Assembly: GCF_036884655.1 (NCBI RefSeq)
Contig: NC_088347.1
Span: forward strand, 12,348,501-12,412,500
Direction of reading: 5' to 3'
Origin: Musa acuminata AAA Group
Lineage: Eukaryota; Streptophyta; Magnoliopsida; Zingiberales; Musaceae
DNA: 64,000 nucleotides
A program made the translations under genes and the position numbers. Positions within the stretch are counted from its first letter, which is position 1. Each line of letters begins with the position of its first letter. Of the stretch, positions 59,001-64,000 are shown in pieces. The notes beneath the pieces were generated by a model. The model ran no database searches. It had not been told where the DNA came from and saw only the letters and a program-made list of their open reading frames with translations.

Positions 59001-60474
59001 ATCGCTGTAAGATTTCCGCTGCACTAATTCACCCCCCCCCTCTTAGTGCTCTCGATCCTAACACAAAACACTTACCCACAACAGCGACTTCACCGACTTC
59101 CCGAACAGGATGTCGGACGGCAGAGTGTACATCTCGCAGGCCAGATCAGGGTGCAGCCCCCCTCGGATAAACGCGGCCGCGGTCTCCCCGTCGGCCCAGA
59201 CCCGGGTCCCGCGGGTCAGCCCACCCCACCGGGCTACCAACCAGTCAGAAGGTTGGCCCTCAGAAAGTTCGCCCATCAGGCGTGCATGGAAGAATTCGTT
59301 CGGCGAGCCCGTCGGAAGACGGCACAATTCCCGGATCGAGGGCTCCCGAGGTGCCTTTCCTGCGACCACGTTGCTCGGGCCTGCCTCGCCCCTACCTCGC
59401 CCTCCTCGCCTATCGCGCGAGCCCGACTTCACCGCCTCTGCACTCTCCTGAGCCCTTGGGGGAGTCGGTTTCCTCGGAGCTACGACCTTTGCCTTCTTTC
59501 GAGGACGGGCGTCCTCGAGATCCACCGGCGCCTCTCTAGTGCCAACGCTCGGGCCGATCTGGCGCCGCGGAGATGCGGCGGACGAAATGCGTCCTCCACG
59601 CACCACGGCAAGGTTCACCATCTCTGCACAAACACAACGACCTCGGTTAGTATCCCAAAAGAAAAAAAAGAAGAAAAGCAAAACTAGAAGGCCCACCGCC
59701 ACCTTCTCAGGGCATACCTCGAGGTACTGGGCTCAAGCCCGCCTCGACCAGCCACGCCTCGGTCATCTTTCGGATGACTCGAGAAGAAGGGAGGACCTCC
59801 TTCAATCTTCGAAGGGCTCGGAGCTCCCCCTCGTCCAGGGCCGGGGCAGTATTATCGACTGCGCGCGCCGCCCACCGGAGCCCGAAGCTCCAACTCCTCG
59901 GATGGCAAACGTAGAAGAAGCGCTCCTTCCACCCCTTGTTGCTGGAAGGAGCCCCACTAACACGGAAACCCGGTCGGGTGGACAAATAATAGCCCCCCGA
60001 CCCTTTGGATAGACGGAAACAGGAAAGGAAAAGGGACCGGCTCGGGGTGATCTGGGCATAATAGCATTCCCCTAGGAACGCCACCAGATAGCGCCAAGAA
60101 TTCGGCGCCATCTGGGAAGGGGAAATGCGCCACCACGAGACGCAGGTGGTAATGACGGGGTGGAACGGAAGGCGCAGCCCGGCCTCAAAGGCGTCTACTG
60201 TTAGGGCGAAGCCCTTGGGTATAGGGTCATACGCCCGCTGCCCCGCCTCGGGGGCAATGAGCGTGAACTCCGCCGTGATACCGTAACGGTCCCGGAGGAG
60301 GCCGAGCGACGACTCGCTCACAGTGGAGTCGAGGTCGTGCGGCCACATAAGCGATTCGAGGGCTTTGGTGGCCCTTTCCTCGGACGACGAGCGGGAGCTC
60401 GCCAACGCCACCTCCTCACCGGCGGCACCGGGAAGAGGAGGCGGAGAAGGAGGGGACGAAGGAGGGGAAGCCAT
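56086..60474 (-). CDS. antisense three-exon gene of the Tat element (PF04195-like protein)
   Basis: Reads opposite to gag-pol. Exon 1 is 60474-59718 (Met MASPPSSPPSPPP), exon 2 59623-59076, exon 3 56757-56086. Total coding length is 1977 bp, about 658 residues, with no internal stop. Residues about 95-200 (RLPFHPVITTCVSWW, SQMAPNSWRYLVAF, WKERFFYV) resemble the 'putative gypsy type transposon' family PF04195. The exon 2 product has a basic, glycine/arginine-rich stretch, then a globular segment. Exon 3 is an Ala/Glu-rich coiled coil ending in an acidic tail. Additional open reading frames, often antisense, are known between pol and the 3' LTR in Tat elements; their function is unknown. The exon model is my inference from frame continuity and splice signals; expression is untested. 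It is intact, unlike gag-pol beside it. Confidence 0.75.
57310..57560 (+). repeat. GAGGTGCAACCGCC array in the solo LTR
   Basis: About eight copies of (G)GAGGTGCAACCGCC, alternating with CCAGCCAGGAGG/GGGCTGTGGGG-type words. It is the local version of the palindrome array found in the other LTRs of the family (GGCGGTGCCACCGCC). Confidence 0.8.
57470..57880 (+). repeat. array of GAGCTCAGTCTTCGAGCTC words
   Basis: About ten copies of AGCTCAGT(CT)TTCGAGCTCTG alternating with GGCAGAGAGGTGCATCAGCC or CCAGGTGATGCAACCA(C), giving imperfect units of about 40-60 bp. The SacI-like GAGCTC words make nested inverted repeats. Confidence 0.75.
57973..57980 (+). promoter_or_regulatory. solo LTR TATA box
   Basis: TATAAATA in GGGGCCTATAAATACCCC, matching the family context. 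Confidence 0.6.
58696..58930 (+). repeat. 18-bp tandem array TTTAGACGTAAATCTGCG
   Basis: About 13 copies, with two earlier partial ones near 58570-58600. Each unit has an ACGT core. Frames on both strands are open with six-residue periodic peptides (FRRKSA, RLNADL), which are artefacts. Confidence 0.85.
59624..59717 (-). other. intron 1 of the antisense gene
   Basis: 94 bp on the minus strand. Donor CGAG|GTATGC, branch site TACTAAC at 59652-59646, a long T-rich tract, acceptor GTGCAG|AG. The splice removes a stop at the end of the exon 1 frame and joins exon 2 in frame (phase 1). The size and branch-to-acceptor distance (about 23 bases) are typical of plant introns. Confidence 0.8.
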
Positions 60475-60588
60475 CCTTACCGAACTTTTGGGAAGGAAGG
60501 GCGGCTGAAGAAGTGTCGGACTAGGACACCCAAAGGAAGGATTGAACCAGAAGCAGGTACCAAGAAGTGAAAGGGACCGACGGACCGC

Positions 60589-60596
60589 TACTTATA
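60589..60596 (-). promoter_or_regulatory. TATA box of the antisense gene
   Basis: TATAAGTA on the minus strand in GGCTATAAGTAGCGG, about 115-120 bases upstream of the Met at 60474. This implies a 5' leader near 85 bases. Position and context suit a core promoter separate from the LTR. Confidence 0.6.
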
Positions 60597-60914
60597 GCCT
60601 GTTTCCCGCCGAAACGGCGACCTTTCCTCTCCTGAGCCACGCTACGAATATGCAAAAGTCGCATCGCCATAACTTCGGCCGGTGCGGCTCTTAATTGCGA
60701 CACGGTACGAAGTACGGAGCCCCTAATCATATCAACCTCGAAAACCGACGACGCCCGAAAAGCACGGCCCTTTGACCTTTCCCAGGCGAAAGGCGACCCG
60801 GCTGCCCGCGCCCGCGCAACGGTCAAAACGACCTAACGCTAATCGAAAGTCAAGTATCGCTTTGGTCACGTTACGCCCGAACCCATCACCTCGGCCGCGG
60901 CCCACCTGCACCAA
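60597..60914. other. spacer upstream of the antisense gene
   Basis: GC-rich 318 bp between the antisense TATA box and the tandem array. The frame at 60521-60826 (minus) shows no family resemblance. Likely promoter-proximal sequence of the antisense gene. Confidence 0.5.
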
Positions 60915-61990
60915 GCGCCTCGGTCAATCTACCCCGAGTCACACCTGAGCGGTCACCCCGCCTGCGTTATGCTCCTCGGCTCTCCGGCTTTGTGCCACCC
61001 CGAGTCACACCTGCGCGGTCACCCCACCTGCGTTGTGCTCCTCGGCTCTCCGACTTTGCGCCACCCCGAGTCACACCTGCGCGATCACCCCGCTTGTTGT
61101 GCTCCTCGGCTCTTCGGCTTTGCACCACCCCGAGTCACACCTGCGCGGTCACCCCGCCTGCGTTGTGCTGCTCGGCTCTCCGGCTTTGCGCCACCCCGAG
61201 TCACACCTGCGCGGTCACCCCGCCTGCGTTGTGCTCCTCGGTCAATCTACCCCGAGTCACACCTGCGCGGTCACCCCGCCTGTGTTATGCTCCTCGGCTC
61301 TCCGGCTTTACGCCACCTCGAGTCATACCTGCGCGGTCACCCCGCCTGCGTTGTGCTCCTCGGCTCTCCGGCTTTGCGCCACCCCGAGTCACACCTGCGC
61401 GGTCACCCCGCCTGTTGTGCTCCTCGGCTCCCCGGCTTTGCGCCACCCCGAGTCACACCTGCGCGGTCACCCCACCTGTTGTGCTCCTCGGCTCTCCGGC
61501 TCTGCACCACCCCGAGTCACACCTGCGCAGTCACCCCGCCTGCGCTGTGCTCCTCGGCTCTCCAGCTTTGCGCCACCCCGAGTCACACCTGTGCGGTCAC
61601 CCCGCCTGTTGTGCTCCTCGGCTCTCTGGCTTCGCGCCACCCCGAGTCACACCTGCGCGGTCACCCCGCCTGTTGTGCTCCTCGACTCTCCGGCTCTGTA
61701 CCACCCCGAGTCACACCTGCGCGGTCATCCCGCCTGCGCTGTGCTCCTCGGCTCTCCAGCTCTGTGCCTCCCCGAGCCACACCTACGCGGTCACCCCGCC
61801 TGTTGTGCTCCTCGGCTCTCCGGCTCTGCACCGCCCCGAGTCACACCTACGCGGTCACCCCGCCTGTTGTGCTCCTCGGCTCTCCAGCTCTGCACCGCCC
61901 CGAGTCACACCTGCGCGGTCACCCCGCCTGCGTTGTGCTCCTCGGCTCTGCATCGCCCCGAGTGACACCTGCGCGGTCGCACCACCCGCA
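60915..61990 (+). repeat. about 66-bp tandem repeats in the Tat 3' region
   Basis: Seventeen copies of a unit around CCCCGAGTCACACCTGCGCGG and CTCCTCGGCTCTCCGGC, mostly 66 or 63 bp, some shorter (as at 61198-61254). Unit lengths divisible by three keep three forward frames open (up to 422 codons), so these are not proteins. Tandem repeats at this place are known in Tat elements and can seed satellites. Confidence 0.9.
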
Positions 61991-62217
61991 TAGTGCCTCT
62001 CGACCCTCATCGGCCCTGATGGCCCCTAGGCCGACCTCGCTCAGCCTCCCCACCAAGTTGCATATCCCGGCTAAGCTCTGCTCGGGAAGTATTCGCGCGA
62101 CCGATCCAACTACGGCATGCCTCTCAGACCCACCTGAACAGCACGTTGAAGTAGGGAACCATGCATCGAACTCCTTACGCGTAAAGCCGATGCATAGCTC
62201 CTTTCGGGTGGGGCATA
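61991..62217 (+). other. Tat 3' end and polypurine tract
   Basis: Unique sequence after the array, ending in a purine-rich tract GGGTGGGGCATA (62206-62217) next to the 3' LTR. No gene seen. Confidence 0.7.
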
Positions 62218-62790
62218 TGATAGGGGTACAAAACTGACTTGACATAACCCCCGGATTTGACGTAATACATCCCCCCACGTCGGACGCTCAGTACGATGCG
62301 CTGCCCTAGAAATAGCATTAACGACGACACGACACGCACCCATACCCACCGTACCCGAACGTCCTCCTCGGCTGACCCATCACGGCCGGTCGAGGCAGGC
62401 AAAGGCGCCAGTTGACACCCCCCATACCCTGCGGCAGCTCGGCTCTCCACGCAACGCCCACGGCGGCGACAGACGCCGTTAGAGGTACGGTCATGCTCTG
62501 GCAGGATGGCCCATCAGGTAACATCAGCCCCCCTTATAAATACCCCCCCGGCTCCCAGCGCCAGAAGGGGACCATATACAAGACTCCTTCCCACTAACTT
62601 GATCATCGGAGGGGTCGGGCCGAGATACCGACCCGACCTGTGTGCAGGTACCCGACCACCGTCAACCCGGTTCGTCAAGGCGGAGCTCTCAAGCCCTATA
62701 AAGGGAAACATGGCTGATCCCAGACATTTGGAGCCCTGAACCAGCCGCGTCAACCCCAAAGTCGCGGCCAGAAAGTTATTTACCGTAACA
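62218..62790 (+). repeat. 3' LTR of the Tat element
   Basis: 573 bp, collinear with 49970-50542, TATA box at 62535-62542. About 22 differences by eye, no indels seen. Confidence 0.92.
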
Positions 62791-62795
62791 TCTTA

Positions 62796-63859
62796 CGAGG
62801 GCTATTAAGTGACGATAGAGGATCATTTGGTTTTAGGATTATGAGAGGAATATCTCGTGTTCTTGTTCATATAAATCCCTAGCTAAGGTTATTCGGATTG
62901 AGAGAGAAAGAGTTTTATGAGAGAATCCTATTAGGGCGAGACTCGAGTAGAATCCATATGGGTTTGACAATAACATACCCGGTATATGGTCTATAGAATA
63001 TTTGATGGATGACAGACTATAGGTATATGATAACTAAGGATAGATGGTCCAAAGGATTAGATTTTCCTATATCGTCTAGGGGCTACGGCATAGTGGGCTA
63101 GTATGTCTATAGTCGATGAGTCGAGTGAATTATTATAGAAATAATAATTCACTAAGCCAGAAGAAGTTCTAATAGGTATGACTCATGGCCAGCACGATAT
63201 TGAGCCTAGAGGGTCACAAATATATGGTAGGCATTGCAATAAGTAGAGGTTCGGATATGAGATATCGATCGGAGCCCCTATCTTATTGGATATCAAACAA
63301 ACCCCTAAATTATTGGATCATATGGATGAGATCCAATAAGAGCCAATGAGAGATTATTGGATAACAATCTAAGAGGCCTGGATAGTTTGATGAAGATCTA
63401 ATACTCAATATGGCAGGATTCATTAGTGATAAGTAGACAAGGGACCTCTATAAATAGGAGGAAACCAAACACCCATAGGCTAGAGGTTTTTGGTTGCCAC
63501 CTCCTTTTCTGCTCTCTCCTTCTCCTCCTTAGATAGCAGGTGTGGAGATTTGGGTAGTAGTTTGAGGAGTGTCATCGCAACCCTACTGTGTGGATCATCG
63601 CTAAAGAGGAGGGCGCTTGACCTCCTTCATCCTCTCCTACATATTTGCAAGGATTCAGAGATATACGATCTCCCTAAATCCTAGGGATATACGATCTCCC
63701 TAGGATTCAGGGATATATTATCTCATACGTGGATTTAAGTTTCGTGGGTTTTTTAGCACCGATCTTGGCATGACGACGAACACCTTTTTAAAAAATTTGG
63801 TATTTTTTATTTTATGTTCTTTCACTGTGCATGTGCTGTCACCCCTGGATTTCCCTACA
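62796..63859 (+). repeat. Tork-like LTR, right part
   Basis: Resumes the LTR left at 49964 (GAGGGCTATTAAGTG...). TATA box at 63449-63456. It runs to the terminus TTTCCCTACA at 63859. Near 63290-63420 it has extra sequence relative to 16265-17756, and three copies of the GATATACGATCTCCCTA word lie near 63660-63725. No primer-binding site follows, so it is a 3' or solo LTR. Confidence 0.75.
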
Positions 63860-63930
63860 TATTGCTCCTCTATTCAAGGTGGACAAATATGAAGAATTGG
63901 ACTTGCCATTATTGACAACGAAATAGAAAC
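63860..63930. other. short spacer
   Basis: 71 bp between two Tork LTR termini; I recognise nothing in it. Confidence 0.4.
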
Positions 63931-64000
63931 TATAGGGAAGTCTAGGGGCGACATAACGTGCACATTAGAAGAACATAAAACAAACTTCCAAGATTTCCCA
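63931..64000 (-). repeat. terminus of an inverted Tork-like LTR
   Basis: On the minus strand the sequence TGTCGCCCCTAGACTTCCC parallels the LTR end TGTCGCCCCCAAGATTTCCC of 34725. Cut by the window edge. Confidence 0.6.

Larger units (their letters stand above)
56819..59063 (+). mobile_element. Sirevirus-like solo LTR
   Basis: 2245 bp from TGTTGAATCTCGG to CGATCCTAACA, flanked by CAAAA at 56814-56818 and 59064-59068, with no internal region. A solo LTR arises when the two LTRs of an inserted element recombine. It is much longer than the 1.3-1.6-kb relatives because of three internal repeat arrays (57310-57560, 57470-57880, 58696-58930). TATA box at 57973-57980. It lies inside intron 2 of the antisense gene in the opposite transcriptional direction. 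Confidence 0.92.
56758..59075 (-). other. intron 2 of the antisense gene, enlarged by a solo LTR
   Basis: Donor TGG|GTAAGT (59075), acceptor CTTCTTGCAG|GG (56758), phase 0 on both sides. Without the 2245-bp solo LTR and one 5-bp duplication it would be 68 bp. The present size is 2318 bp. Confidence 0.78.
49970..62790 (+). mobile_element. Tat-lineage gypsy, structurally complete, with antisense gene
   Basis: A 12.8-kb element (10.6 kb without its guest) with equal 573-bp LTRs (49970-50542 and 62218-62790) and duplication TCTTA at 49965-49969 and 62791-62795. Forward gag-pol 50574-55855, including a second, archaeal-type RNase H diagnostic of the Tat lineage. Antisense three-exon gene 60474-56086, tandem repeats 60915-61990, polypurine tract 62206-62217. 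A Sirevirus-like solo LTR (56819-59063) inserted later. By eye the LTRs differ at about 22 positions, all transitions. GC-rich compared with its surroundings. Confidence 0.92.

Noticed and set aside
59046..60012. Forward frames of 213 and 157 codons opposite antisense exons 1 and 2
   Set aside because: They cross the proposed intron and the LTR boundary without a signal, and lack recognisable motifs; the minus-strand exons have PF04195-like sequence.
60969..62237. Long open frames (up to 422 codons) in three forward frames, Pro/Ser/His-rich
   Set aside because: They lie on the 63-66-bp tandem array, whose unit length divisible by three keeps frames open. The peptides are pure repeats and all three frames are open at once.

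Overview
This window is plant nuclear DNA made almost entirely of nested LTR retrotransposons. I found no host gene, tRNA, rRNA or CRISPR. The mix of element types (Sirevirus-like and Tork-like Ty1/copia, chromoviral Ty3/gypsy, a Tat-lineage Ty3/gypsy with an archaeal-type second RNase H) is that of a flowering plant. A monocot is likely, but the species cannot be fixed from sequence alone. Most of the window is AT-rich; the Tat element at about 50.0-62.8 kb is a GC-rich island.

Layout. (I) 1-11160: remains of a forward Sirevirus-like element, whose 3' LTR (2130-2307 and 10443-11160) is split by a reverse gag-only relative (2308-10437, target duplication GTATC). That relative carries a hAT-type MITE (7745-8059, 8-bp duplication) inside gag. 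(II) 11161-14914: forward gypsy LTR (TGTAACATCCC family) containing 30-bp tandem arrays. (III) 14915-38023: a second gag-only Sirevirus-like element, forward. Its 5' LTR is split by a Tork-like copia element (16265-34725, duplication AGTTG), which has a Galadriel-like gypsy (18191-23875, duplication GACGC) in its leader and a reverse chromovirus (28134-33491, duplication ACATA) in its 3' LTR. (IV) 38024-43370: reverse Sirevirus-like element with gag and most of pol, truncated before RNase H. (V) 43371-49893: reverse copies of the TGTAACATCCC LTR with more 30-bp arrays, a decayed gypsy RT/RNase H piece, and a short forward LTR start. (VI) 49894-63859: a truncated Tork LTR into which a complete Tat element inserted (49970-62790, 573-bp LTRs, duplication TCTTA). 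A Sirevirus-like solo LTR (56819-59063, duplication CAAAA) later landed in that Tat element. (VII) 63860-64000: a short spacer and the terminus of an inverted Tork LTR.

The most interesting system is in the Tat element. Antisense to gag-pol there is a three-exon gene (exons 60474-59718, 59623-59076 and 56757-56086) with consensus splice sites, a TACTAAC branch site, its own TATA box and a downstream AATAAA. It encodes a predicted protein of about 658 residues that stays open, although gag-pol of the same element carries eleven premature stops and a frame change. The solo LTR sits entirely within its second intron. A second theme is a gag-only (TR-GAG-like) Sirevirus-like family: two copies in opposite orientation share the same truncated zinc knuckle and the same jump from gag into a long non-coding region with several polypurine tracts, and a pol-bearing relative lies in the same window. 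Repeat birth is a third theme: 30-bp arrays in gypsy LTRs, about 66-bp repeats downstream of Tat pol, 18-bp repeats and palindrome arrays in Sirevirus-like LTRs, and 21-bp repeats in the MITE.
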